DNA of 64,000 nucleotides, taken from Bacteroidia bacterium. GTDB lineage: Bacteria > Bacteroidota > Bacteroidia > Bacteroidales > Paludibacteraceae. Positions 18,369-27,660 of this stretch are shown here, in pieces. The stretch covers positions 1-64,000 of the forward strand of contig SAAL01000003.1 of NCBI GenBank assembly GCA_009929445.1, given 5' to 3'. Positions within the stretch are counted from its first letter, which is position 1; the number at the start of each line of letters is the position of its first letter. The position numbers were made by a program, and so were the translations under genes. The notes beneath the pieces were generated by a model, which saw only the letters and a program-made list of their open reading frames with translations, was not told the DNA's origin and searched no databases.

Positions 18369-21300
18369 TTATAATCCTATTGAAATGCCTAATGTAAAGT
18401 CCTTTGTACGCGGTGTGGCAGATGCATCCACGCTTAATCCACGGTTGGAAGTCAATGCTCCGTATCCCACTTCGGGATCAACACCGGTATATTTTGTAAA
18501 TACCAATAAATTGTTGAAAGTCAAATACAGGTTTACTTTTTCAAGTTTCAGTGGCTTAAGCATTTCCTTCGGGAATGAATAGTTAAATGTCAGGTATTTG
18601 AAGCGCAGAAAAGATCCATCTTCCACATATCGGTCGCTTCCGAGCCAGTTGTAACCCTCACGATACAATGCCCGGGGCATTTCAGTGACATCGCCATCCA
18701 CTCTCCAGCGCCAGTTTACAGCTATGCTTTGATTGTTGTCATCATACATATTCTCGGCATCCATTCTGGCCTGATTGATTATTTTATTTCCATACCTGAA
18801 ATTGAAAAACATTTTCATATAGAAATTTTTATACCTGAAAGTAGGTCCGAATCCTCCGTTGATTTTCGGATTTGCATTGCCAAGATATACAATATCCAGT
18901 TCGTCAATGCTACCATCGTTGTTGATATCTTCATAAATGGCATCACCCCCTCTGAACCGGTATTTCATTGTCTGTCCGTAGGCAAAATACATATATTTGG
19001 GGTCGTTGTTCTGGTCGAGAATCACTTTTCCCGAACCATCTCTGGCTACAGGTGCATTTTCCTGTGAACCCGGGATGTATTTATCGTACTGGTAAACACC
19101 CTTGTATCTGAAGCCATAAATAGAACCGAAAGAGTTACCTTTTTGAATACGGGTAAGATAAGATCCGTTCTGATAATTGAAGTCGCCATTGTAGCTATCC
19201 AGAATTCCCTGATACAAATCCACCAGGATATTGGTGTAGTTCGAAAGATTGAAAGAAAAATCAACACTGAAATCTTTGCTTTCTATCAATTTGTTACCAT
19301 AAAAGTTAACTTCCCATCCTGAGTTATCCATTACACCTCCATTGATATAGGATAACGAACCGAATCCGGATATCTGAGAAATTGCCACATTGGGGAATAA
19401 TAAGTCTTTTGTATTTTTCCGGTAAAGATTGATATCAAAAGTGTATTTGTCCCATAATCCAAGATCGAAACCAAGGTTGAATGAATTGGTGGTTTCCCAT
19501 TTCAGGTTTTTCAGTTGCAAGGTGCTGGGTCTTACTGCATTCATATCAATGTAGGTACCGTAATTCTGATAGCGGCTGAAGTGCAAATATTCAGCACGAG
19601 GCTGGTTTCCACTCATCCCCCATGCCGGACGGATGGCAAACATGGTAAGCCAGGGCGCTTTTTCTTTGATGAAAGGTTCGTCGGAGAAAATATACTTCAA
19701 TGAAACACCGGGGAAATGACCGTATTTATTGGCTTCTCCAAACTTGGTGCTTCCGTCAATACGATACGTAACATCAGCAATATACCTTGATTTGTAGGCA
19801 TAATGACCTCGGAACATGTATGCCAGCGATCTCCATGAAGAGTGTGCAGAACCGCCTCCGGCAAGAAAAGCATCGTTGGAAGCATCGGGAGCCGAAATGG
19901 AAGGTAGTGTGTATGATACAATATTTTGCCAGGATGAATTACCTGTACTTACCTGAAAAGATCCGTACAGCAGCAGATTGTGGTCTTTGTTTTCAAATTT
20001 TGGCTGCCAGGCCAGGTTGTTGTCCATGAATATGTTCAGGCTTTCTGATTCTCCGTCTTCTGCTCGGTTGGTATCATCCCAATACGCATTGTTTACTTCC
20101 TGAGGTCTGAACATGGATACTTTGCTGTTGTTAATATCAAATGAAACAAATGAATTAAACCGTAACATCTGAATATTCGGATCCAGTAAATCATACGTAA
20201 GTCTGAAAGTAGGGGTGATACGAAATCCCTTTTCCTGATTCTTGGCAAGCATAGCCAGGGCAACCGGATTTCCCATGTATTTCTGATCGTAGCTGAGTCT
20301 TGAATCTCTGGAAATATTATAAAATGTACCGGTATTGTTACCTTTCTTATCCTGAGCATATACGCTTACGTTCGGCATTTTGGTGTATGCCATTGCTAAA
20401 ATTGAAGGTCTGTCGGATCCTTCGAGTTTCATTCCGGCATAATTTCTGTCGTTCACCGAATTGGTCAGCGAAAATTCGGCTCCAAAACGAATCCTGTCAG
20501 ACACGCGGTAATCGAGGTTGGCGCGGGAAGAAATCCTGTTGTATTTTTGACCGATAATAGTTCCGTTTTGATAAAGATATCCGCCCGAAACCCGGTAATT
20601 TGCTCTATCTCCACCGCCTGAAATGGTTACATAATGGTCGTTGATATTTCCGGGTTGAGTCACCTCATCCACCCAGTCGGTATTGTTATTGAAATTTTCG
20701 TATTCCGGATTATTCTGGTCGTAATTATACTCGGGGATGTTTGATAATTCTTTGTCCTGACGAGGATTGAAATAGGCTTCTTTCATCAGCATTGTAAAGT
20801 CATCTCCTGTGAGCATATTCATCCCTTTCGGCTGTACTGTGCGGGTAAAACGGTAGGAATAATCAATGCGTGTAGGCCCGCTCAGCCCTCTTTTAGTGGT
20901 AATCATCAAAACTCCGTTAGCCCCTTTGGAACCCCAGATGGCAGCTGCACCCGCATCCTTGAGAACGGAAATATCCAGGATATCGTCGGGATTGATACTG
21001 AGCATATTAGCATATTGTTCCTGGTTGGAGTTGGCGAAGTCAAAATTGGGATCTACCTGAATATCGTAAGGAACGCCATTGACCACAATGAGGGGCTGGC
21101 TGCTTCCGGTAATGGACGTAACCCCTCTGATACGCATGGAAGTTCCGGTGCCCGGGTCGCTTGAATTGGCTACAATGTCCAATCCTGCAATTCGTCCCTG
21201 AAGTGCCTCGTCAATCGATGAAACCTGAAGGCCTTCAAATTCTTTGGTATCAATTTTTTGAATGGCTGTAGAAACCTCTCGTTCGGGGATGCTGAAACCA

Positions 21301-21689
21301 CCCTGGGTTTGTCTTTTCTGAGCTACCACCTCCACAGCCTGCATTGTATTATCTTTTTCCACCAATACTATGTTCACTGTTTTCTGGTTGTTGATTCGGA
21401 CATTCTGCTTGTCAAATCCCACGTATGCCACTGATATTCTTCCATTCATATTCCTGACTTTCAGTACGTAACGTCCGTTGACATCGGTTGTTGTTCCACT
21501 GATTACACGATTATTTCCATCCACTTCGGTCACGCTTGCACCAATAAGTGATTCACCATCGGTAGATGAAGTAACGGTACCCTGAATAATATTATCTCCA
21601 CCTGAACTCTGCCCAAAACTGAATGGGGTAAAGGTCAAAGTAAGCAAGAATGATAATGCTAATACTGTTAATCTTTTTGCTTTTTTCAT
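18369..21689 (-). CDS. SusC/RagA-like TonB-dependent transporter
   Basis: 1106 aa; ISVLKDAGAAAIWGSKGANGVLMITTKRG, carboxypeptidase-D-like N-terminal domain. Confidence 0.96.
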   Translation of the reverse strand: MKKAKRLTVLALSFLLTLTFTPFSFGQSSGGDNIIQGTVTSSTDGESLIGASVTEVDGNNRVISGTTTDVNGRYVLKVRNMNGRISVAYVGFDKQNVRINNQKTVNIVLVEKDNTMQAVEVVAQKRQTQGGFSIPEREVSTAIQKIDTKEFEGLQVSSIDEALQGRIAGLDIVANSSDPGTGTSMRIRGVTSITGSSQPLIVVNGVPYDIQVDPNFDFANSNQEQYANMLSINPDDILDISVLKDAGAAAIWGSKGANGVLMITTKRGLSGPTRIDYSYRFTRTVQPKGMNMLTGDDFTMLMKEAYFNPRQDKELSNIPEYNYDQNNPEYENFNNNTDWVDEVTQPGNINDHYVTISGGGDRANYRVSGGYLYQNGTIIGQKYNRISSRANLDYRVSDRIRFGAEFSLTNSVNDRNYAGMKLEGSDRPSILAMAYTKMPNVSVYAQDKKGNNTGTFYNISRDSRLSYDQKYMGNPVALAMLAKNQEKGFRITPTFRLTYDLLDPNIQMLRFNSFVSFDINNSKVSMFRPQEVNNAYWDDTNRAEDGESESLNIFMDNNLAWQPKFENKDHNLLLYGSFQVSTGNSSWQNIVSYTLPSISAPDASNDAFLAGGGSAHSSWRSLAYMFRGHYAYKSRYIADVTYRIDGSTKFGEANKYGHFPGVSLKYIFSDEPFIKEKAPWLTMFAIRPAWGMSGNQPRAEYLHFSRYQNYGTYIDMNAVRPSTLQLKNLKWETTNSFNLGFDLGLWDKYTFDINLYRKNTKDLLFPNVAISQISGFGSLSYINGGVMDNSGWEVNFYGNKLIESKDFSVDFSFNLSNYTNILVDLYQGILDSYNGDFNYQNGSYLTRIQKGNSFGSIYGFRYKGVYQYDKYIPGSQENAPVARDGSGKVILDQNNDPKYMYFAYGQTMKYRFRGGDAIYEDINNDGSIDELDIVYLGNANPKINGGFGPTFRYKNFYMKMFFNFRYGNKIINQARMDAENMYDDNNQSIAVNWRWRVDGDVTEMPRALYREGYNWLGSDRYVEDGSFLRFKYLTFNYSFPKEMLKPLKLEKVNLYLTFNNLLVFTKYTGVDPEVGYGALTSNRGLSVDASATPRTKDFTLGISIGL

Positions 21690-21691
21690 TA

Positions 21692-24274
21692 TTATTCGAT
21701 TGTCAAAACGTTATCAATTTGGTGAATTACCGCAGATGCAGAAGTTGAGATGGAGGAAGTGTTGAACAACGAGCCGGAAAGGGATCCGGTGCCATCTATA
21801 TATTTATATGCTGAGGGCAGTTTTGCAAATATGTAATCTTTGGCAATTATGTTGTACAATCCGTTTGTTTTAACAACAACCGCGGTTTTCAGTGGAGCTC
21901 CTGCCGGAGTATCCATTGTGATCTGTATTGAAGTTGAATTTCCGGCTACTCCAAGTTTATAATATTTATTTTTTACCGTTCCAAAATGAGTTTGTGTCAT
22001 GTCTGTTTTGAGTGTGGCCGACTGATAATGGCCGTTAAAGGTGTCACCAAGGAACACTGCGTCGTCCTGAAAATGGTATTTCAGGAAATTGATTAGTTTC
22101 GTAACGGCTCTTTCCTTTTCAGGACCTGATAAAGCACTGATTTCCTGCCAGGTTTGAATTACCTTGTTGTCGATGGCTTTTTGGATAGCTGCATTGGTAG
22201 GCACATACACGGTGTATCTGAATGCATTGAAAAATTTTATGCGGTAGTCGATGCCTTGCTGTGCAAAAATCTGAATTATATTGCCTTCAGGCACTCCGTT
22301 GAGTAATTCGAAGAACATGGAGAATTCGGGATTTTCGCTCAATACTTTGTAAACTGATTTCAGTGCCGGTTGTATTTGTTTATCGAGGAAATATGTCGAT
22401 CCGTTGTACTGCCTGAATACAGTTTTTACGTTCGATTGAGAATTCATGGTCAGGTCGCCTCCGCCCTTTACCACCATGGAGGCTCCTTTTCCGGAAATAC
22501 GGATCAAATCGTTTGCTTTGGTGACATAGTATTCTTTTCCGGATTCCACATCACCTATTACTATATGACTATCCAGGATATCCCACAATCTGTTTTGCAG
22601 GAACGCACTACTTGTGATAATATCCACCGAATCGCCTACAATGTCATTCGTTTTATCGTACCTGTACACAGTAGCATTTACTGCAGCGGTTTTTTCGTTA
22701 TACCAATATTTCAGCACTCCCGACACTTCTTGGCCGAAAGCAATCGGATCAAGGTATTTTTTGAAATATTCATCGGTGGGAATGAACAAGCTGTATTTGC
22801 TTACCAGTGAATTCAGATAGAGTTTATAGAATGCAAACATCGTTCCGTCAACGCTTCGCTGTGAGATATTGATGGCCCAGTTCATTATTTTTGAATTGGA
22901 ACTCAGGAGCACCGGACTATACACCGATATATAATCAACCGGCGGGTACACATCGTTGGTAATGAACACATTGCCATTAGAAGCCATGTATGAACTTACT
23001 ATATGGCTTTTCTGTACCGGGAGTGCATAATTTTCACCGTCCACCATTTTTGAAAACCGGCTTGGGACTGATTCAAGCATCGATGTTCTCATGTGTCTTT
23101 TGATAAATGGAATGATTATTTCATCGGGGACATTGTCCCAGGAGCCGAACCGGTTTTTCAGAATGGCTCCAATGCCGCTGTTGAAATAATTATTCATGGC
23201 CTCATCTGTAGGTACAAACATGGCTGCCATATCCGATTCCAGTGCACCGGCTCTGTAGCCGTTCCAACCCGGATTGTAAGGGAGAAGATTTTTTACCGCC
23301 TGAGCATTTATTATTTCCGTATGGTTGGCATCGAGAGGCCTTGTAACACCCCCGTTTGATGCAAAATAGGATTTAATGAAAATAGAATCTTTAAAATCAG
23401 GATGCTGATTTTTGTATAATTCAGTGCTTGCATTGTCATACACCATCACACAAAACCGATCGAGCAGTTTGGAAAATATTTTGGTACTTGGGTTGTCCTG
23501 AATATATTCAGCCATATTGCGGGGAGGAGTCAGTACGCTTTCCATCACGTGTATATATCCGTTTTTACATCTGACATTGGGTTTGGTTATTTTTTTGTCA
23601 AATACATACACATCTCCTTTTGCGCGTGTTTTGCCGTTGGTCAGCGTAGTGAAATCATCGTTAGTCAGTCCCGCTTTATTTATAAACTCTTCGGTAAAAT
23701 AAGCTATTGTTTTCTTTGAGTTGTCTTTTACCAGGTGTATTCCTTTTTCACGGTAGTAGTTCCAATAGGGACTTTGGGGCAATTTGTCTCCTTTGTCAAA
23801 CGATACTGTATCGATAGATGCCAGCGCAGTTTCCTGGCGCATGGCCGTTTCTTCGACCAGTATTCCGTCGTAATTGTAGTTTGAAAGTTTTACGATGGTA
23901 TATGCATTATCCAGCATGGAGAATTTTAACAACGATTTTTTCTGTGCTGGAGTTAGGTCTTCGTACTTCTTAACACCCCATTCGTTTTTCTTGAAAAATT
24001 CGTTGTATGCATCGTCATTGGCAACAAATAATGTTTTACTTCCCGTCAGACTGAGGATTTTCTCATATTCGAGTTCCTGAATCAACCTGACAGTTACCGT
24101 ATAGTTTCCGTCATCATTCAGATAGTCGAAAATACTGCTTCCGAGACCCTCTGGTTCCTGATTGTCGTATTTATAGTCATCCCGGCAAGAGTAAAAAAAT
24201 CCACTCAGCAATATTGCCAGCAAGACTGTCAGTTTACTCAAACAATGAAATGTTTTATTTGATTTCTTTTTCAT
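21692..24274 (-). CDS. large multi-FAS1 lipoprotein
   Basis: 860 aa; lipobox FFYSCRDDYKYD; about four FAS1-like cores (TLFVANDDAYNEFF, AMFVPTDEAMNNYF, SLFIPTDEYFKKYL, TVYVPTNAAIQKAI). Confidence 0.82.
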   Translation of the reverse strand: MKKKSNKTFHCLSKLTVLLAILLSGFFYSCRDDYKYDNQEPEGLGSSIFDYLNDDGNYTVTVRLIQELEYEKILSLTGSKTLFVANDDAYNEFFKKNEWGVKKYEDLTPAQKKSLLKFSMLDNAYTIVKLSNYNYDGILVEETAMRQETALASIDTVSFDKGDKLPQSPYWNYYREKGIHLVKDNSKKTIAYFTEEFINKAGLTNDDFTTLTNGKTRAKGDVYVFDKKITKPNVRCKNGYIHVMESVLTPPRNMAEYIQDNPSTKIFSKLLDRFCVMVYDNASTELYKNQHPDFKDSIFIKSYFASNGGVTRPLDANHTEIINAQAVKNLLPYNPGWNGYRAGALESDMAAMFVPTDEAMNNYFNSGIGAILKNRFGSWDNVPDEIIIPFIKRHMRTSMLESVPSRFSKMVDGENYALPVQKSHIVSSYMASNGNVFITNDVYPPVDYISVYSPVLLSSNSKIMNWAINISQRSVDGTMFAFYKLYLNSLVSKYSLFIPTDEYFKKYLDPIAFGQEVSGVLKYWYNEKTAAVNATVYRYDKTNDIVGDSVDIITSSAFLQNRLWDILDSHIVIGDVESGKEYYVTKANDLIRISGKGASMVVKGGGDLTMNSQSNVKTVFRQYNGSTYFLDKQIQPALKSVYKVLSENPEFSMFFELLNGVPEGNIIQIFAQQGIDYRIKFFNAFRYTVYVPTNAAIQKAIDNKVIQTWQEISALSGPEKERAVTKLINFLKYHFQDDAVFLGDTFNGHYQSATLKTDMTQTHFGTVKNKYYKLGVAGNSTSIQITMDTPAGAPLKTAVVVKTNGLYNIIAKDYIFAKLPSAYKYIDGTGSLSGSLFNTSSISTSASAVIHQIDNVLTIE

Positions 24275-24290
24275 TATTATGGAATATAAA

Positions 24291-27017
24291 TTATTGTTTT
24301 ACAAACTTAGCTGGAATTCTGTTTCGGATTTGAAGTATATAATATCCTTTGGGAAGGTCCGACACATCCATTTCCTTTTGTTCTATTTTCAGGCTTTTAA
24401 CTTTCACACCAGACAGGTTAAATACTTCTGCTTCCGATGATTCTAAATCAGAAACACCTGTAATCATGATTCTATCTTTTACAGGATTTGGATAAATTCT
24501 CAATTGCGGGACTTCCTGGTTATTTATCCCTGAACTGAAATTGGGAATAGCTGTTGTAACCAGCCAGCCGGCTGTTTCGGCAGCCTGCACGTAATTTCCG
24601 GTTGATCTTTCACGTTGTTTTACGATGATAGCTGAATTTCCAGTTACAGAAGTACATCTGAGTACAGCTGTCACTGTATCGTCGTTGCAGGTTTGCATTT
24701 GGGTAATGAAGACCGGATCAGGTATTGTTTCACCGTAGTTGATTGTTTTATAAGAAGAACTCACAAAGTTGTCGGCTGTCTTTCCGACAATGATTTTATT
24801 CCCGTTTACGGTTCCCTGTCCGGTGGTTAATGCTACGTAAGTCACCTGTTCGTTGAATATCGGGGAGGTTACAGCAGCTTCTTTTTGAATTTTGGCTTCA
24901 AATCCGGTTTTGGTAATATTTCGCACTCTCACCGTAGTCGCAAAACTGGTAGCGGGCAGAATCTGATTGGCAAAAACTACCGGAACTGATTCAAACGGTG
25001 TCGGGAATGTGATTGCAGTCCAGGTGGGACCCACGGTATTTCTGCCGGCTACAGCCTTCATTCCTCCCAAATCGTGTGTGCCGGCCGGAATAATAAAATA
25101 AGGAATTTTGTCTTCTTTGGAAAATGTGGTTATTTTCTGATACTCCCAGGGAGACAGCTGAATATTTACACGTGATGATGAACTCACCAGTTTGCATCTG
25201 GGTGTTACCAGTGATGAGAAATTCAAATTCGTGGCAGCGCCCAGTATTACGGATGGTACCGCTGAATAAGGTTTTACAAAATTCAGGGCATTCCACCCGG
25301 TATTGGATACTGCTATGTTGCCGAGCTGAACGTCATCACCCGAAGTGACATCATAACCTGCTTCATTGGAATAGGCAGATGTATTGCCGTCAGAGAATTT
25401 CGAACGGATTCGGTATCGCACTTTTTTCACACCGGTGTTGTTCAGTGAATCAACAAACGACTTCGTAACTCCATCCGAAGTGTTGGCTATTTCGGTAAAT
25501 ACTCCGTTGTCGGTTTTTTTCTCCAGTATTGCACCGGCAAAATTTTCAAAATTCGGATCGTTTATATTCAGCGTTACGTTATTAACACCAAAGGAAATTC
25601 CCAGCGATGGATTTCTGTAGGTGAATCCGGGTATGACTTCGTATTTCGGATTGTAAGCCATTACAGATTTACTGGAAGCGTAGTATTGACCTGCAGGTGT
25701 AATATTGTTGCCTATTGCCATTGCTCTGGCGTCCTGCACCCAGTTGTAAATAGAGTATCTTTCAACAAAAGAAGCTGTATCAAGCACATTGAGGATGGCT
25801 TTGATGTCGTTAAGTTGTTTTGCGGCGTTTGCTTCGGAGAGCGAACGATCTGCTGTTGGCCAGGTCTCATTCGTCCAGTTAGCTCCGTTGTTCCATTCTG
25901 TTATCCAGATAGGTAATCCTGTTTTATTGTACACCCATTTCAGGTCGTTGTACCATTGTTGAGGCGATTTAGCCCAATAGGCATGAATGGCTACATAATC
26001 CACGCGGTAGTTTCTGGCTTTGCAACTGTCCAAAAACTCGTAAAGCCAGGCTCCATTGCTTCCGAATGGATCGGAAGGAGAAGGTGAGCCGAGTCTTAAC
26101 CCGGATTTCATGTATTCCGGCCAGATAGCCAATGCCTGTGAAACCGTCATGTTGGACTGGTCGGGTCTATTGGGCTCATTGAAGCCCAGAAGGTGTGTAA
26201 CGTATTGCTTCCCGTTGATTTCACCCCATCCGGGCCAATCAGCTTTTTGCTTTATAGGTACATACTCAACAGCGGTAGAGGTGCTTCCACCTGCACTCCA
26301 GTCGTACCTCCAGGTTACATTAAGTGGTACATACTGGCCCTGATCACTTCCGGCCCAGCCTTTTTTGGTCACCCATTCCCACTGAAAAATCCGGATAAAG
26401 GATATCTTATTATCCAGCAAATCAGGAAGTACGGCTACTTCCAGGTCTTTACTGTCGGCAATAAACACGCGGCTGTAACCAAGTCCGTCGTTGGAAGTTG
26501 CCAGGGTTGCCATATACCCTTTTTTCAGCTTGAATGAGCTGATTTTGTTATCAAAGGTACCTAATGAGCTGTTGATAGTAAATAAGGGGAAGTCGGATTT
26601 CGAATCTTCGCTGAAATTCTGACCGGTAAATACAGTCAGCGGCTTGAAAGCGGAACCCTGTGGTATTACTACTGTCCCATGTTTATAGATTGAGACCCTG
26701 CAATTTGTACGGTAAGCAGCAGCCTGACCTTTGATTGAAATTTTACTCAAGAGTGAATCCAGCACGAATTGCGGTCTGCAATTGTCAACATACAACCACG
26801 AATCGTCCGAATTCAGGTTGACAATGCTGTTGACAAGCTGATTGGATGATGCTGTTAAATGCAGGTCTGTTTTTCCATTAATAATGACGTTTTTATCGGT
26901 ATATGAAACAACAGTCACCACACTCGCTGTCAATTCAATTGTTGTTCTTGAATTCTGCGAAAAAATAAAAAATGAAAACACCAGAAAGGATAATAGAAAA
27001 GTAAATCTTTTTATCAT
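24291..27017 (-). CDS. GH128-like (Glyco_hydro_cc) glycosidase with accessory domains and T9SS C-terminal sorting domain
   Basis: LLGFNEPNRPDQSNMT, VDYVAIHAYW, LPIWITEWNNGANWT resemble the Glyco_hydro_cc/GH128 core; T9SS CTD (LRIYPNPVKDRIMI...LPKGYYILQIRNRIPAKFVKQ). Start moved to MIKRFTFLLSFLVFSFFIFSQ. Confidence 0.75.
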   Translation of the reverse strand: MIKRFTFLLSFLVFSFFIFSQNSRTTIELTASVVTVVSYTDKNVIINGKTDLHLTASSNQLVNSIVNLNSDDSWLYVDNCRPQFVLDSLLSKISIKGQAAAYRTNCRVSIYKHGTVVIPQGSAFKPLTVFTGQNFSEDSKSDFPLFTINSSLGTFDNKISSFKLKKGYMATLATSNDGLGYSRVFIADSKDLEVAVLPDLLDNKISFIRIFQWEWVTKKGWAGSDQGQYVPLNVTWRYDWSAGGSTSTAVEYVPIKQKADWPGWGEINGKQYVTHLLGFNEPNRPDQSNMTVSQALAIWPEYMKSGLRLGSPSPSDPFGSNGAWLYEFLDSCKARNYRVDYVAIHAYWAKSPQQWYNDLKWVYNKTGLPIWITEWNNGANWTNETWPTADRSLSEANAAKQLNDIKAILNVLDTASFVERYSIYNWVQDARAMAIGNNITPAGQYYASSKSVMAYNPKYEVIPGFTYRNPSLGISFGVNNVTLNINDPNFENFAGAILEKKTDNGVFTEIANTSDGVTKSFVDSLNNTGVKKVRYRIRSKFSDGNTSAYSNEAGYDVTSGDDVQLGNIAVSNTGWNALNFVKPYSAVPSVILGAATNLNFSSLVTPRCKLVSSSSRVNIQLSPWEYQKITTFSKEDKIPYFIIPAGTHDLGGMKAVAGRNTVGPTWTAITFPTPFESVPVVFANQILPATSFATTVRVRNITKTGFEAKIQKEAAVTSPIFNEQVTYVALTTGQGTVNGNKIIVGKTADNFVSSSYKTINYGETIPDPVFITQMQTCNDDTVTAVLRCTSVTGNSAIIVKQRERSTGNYVQAAETAGWLVTTAIPNFSSGINNQEVPQLRIYPNPVKDRIMITGVSDLESSEAEVFNLSGVKVKSLKIEQKEMDVSDLPKGYYILQIRNRIPAKFVKQ

Positions 27018-27078
27018 GGTACGGTTTTGATTGTTGTTAAGGTCAACCAGAAATACTAAACAAAAGAAAAATACGATG

Positions 27079-27086
27079 CGAAAGTA
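27079..27086 (-). promoter_or_regulatory. possible -7 box (TACTTTCG) for the GH128-FAS1-SusCD operon
   Basis: Minus-strand tatatacTTTCGCatcg, one mismatch to TAnnTTTG, ~60 bp upstream of the likely start at 27017. Confidence 0.35.
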
Positions 27087-27106
27087 TATATCTATTTTCA
27101 AACCGG

Positions 27107-27138
27107 AGTGTAAAATTCATTCATATAAGTGTAATTTA
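27107..27138 (-). promoter_or_regulatory. direct repeats AGTGTAAAATT / AGTGTAATTTA spaced 21 bp, candidate regulator-binding site
   Basis: 27107-27117 and 27128-27138, start-to-start 21 bp, just upstream of the putative -7. Confidence 0.4.
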
Positions 27139-27275
27139 TGAAATTAACCATTTGAGACTCCGTGCATCTTTTTGTATATCAACTGACTGTATTAAATCGC
27201 TATCAGTCAAAAGCAAAGATAATCATAAATCAAGGAAAATATTCTCAGAACCGGATAAATATCAACTTCTAAATG

Positions 27276-27306
27276 ATACGGGAGACACATTTTGTATCTC
27301 CCGTAT
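27276..27306. other. strong intergenic hairpin
   Basis: atacgggagacaca ttt tgtatctcccgtat: 14-bp arms with one mismatch. Confidence 0.55.
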
Positions 27307-27333
27307 TTGAAAATTAAGTTACGCTGTATGGCT

Positions 27334-27497
27334 TTATTTGACCATTACCTTTGATGCAAAAATGATATTCACACCGCTATGCATATTGAATCTGCAATTG
27401 ATGACATTTTTTTCAAACCCAACTGTCGTCCTCCAAAGTCATACAGCGATACCTTTTCTGTTCCGTCAATGGATATTTTCGTGAAAAACGACTGTTT
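27334..27497 (-). pseudogene. remnant of a T9SS C-terminal sorting domain, frameshifted
   Basis: Minus strand: QSFFTKISIDGTEKVSLYDFGGRQLGLKKMSSIADSICIAV* in one frame, continuing in the next frame as NMHSGVNIIFASKVMVK*. Confidence 0.65.
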
Positions 27498-27570
27498 TTT
27501 TTACAGATGAATATGTTTAAAATTTATACCTGACAACAAAAATCTATGCAACGATAAATGTTTTGGGGAT

Positions 27571-27616
27571 AAAAAAAACGGTTCAATTTTGAATATACAT
27601 CTTTCAAATCAAACCG
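27571..27616 (-). terminator. intrinsic terminator downstream of the GH43-like gene
   Basis: Minus strand cggtttgatttgaa...ttcaaaattgaaccg followed by tttttttta. Confidence 0.65.
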
Positions 27617-27660
27617 TGTGGTTGATGCCCCCCTAAACCGGAGATTTCAAAAACAGAACA

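Noticed and set aside
27018-27101. N-terminal extension MKIDIYFRIVFFFCLVFLVDLNNNQNRT of the GH128-like ORF
   Set aside because: A clean signal peptide starts at MIKRFTFLLSF (27017), and the putative promoter overlaps the extension.
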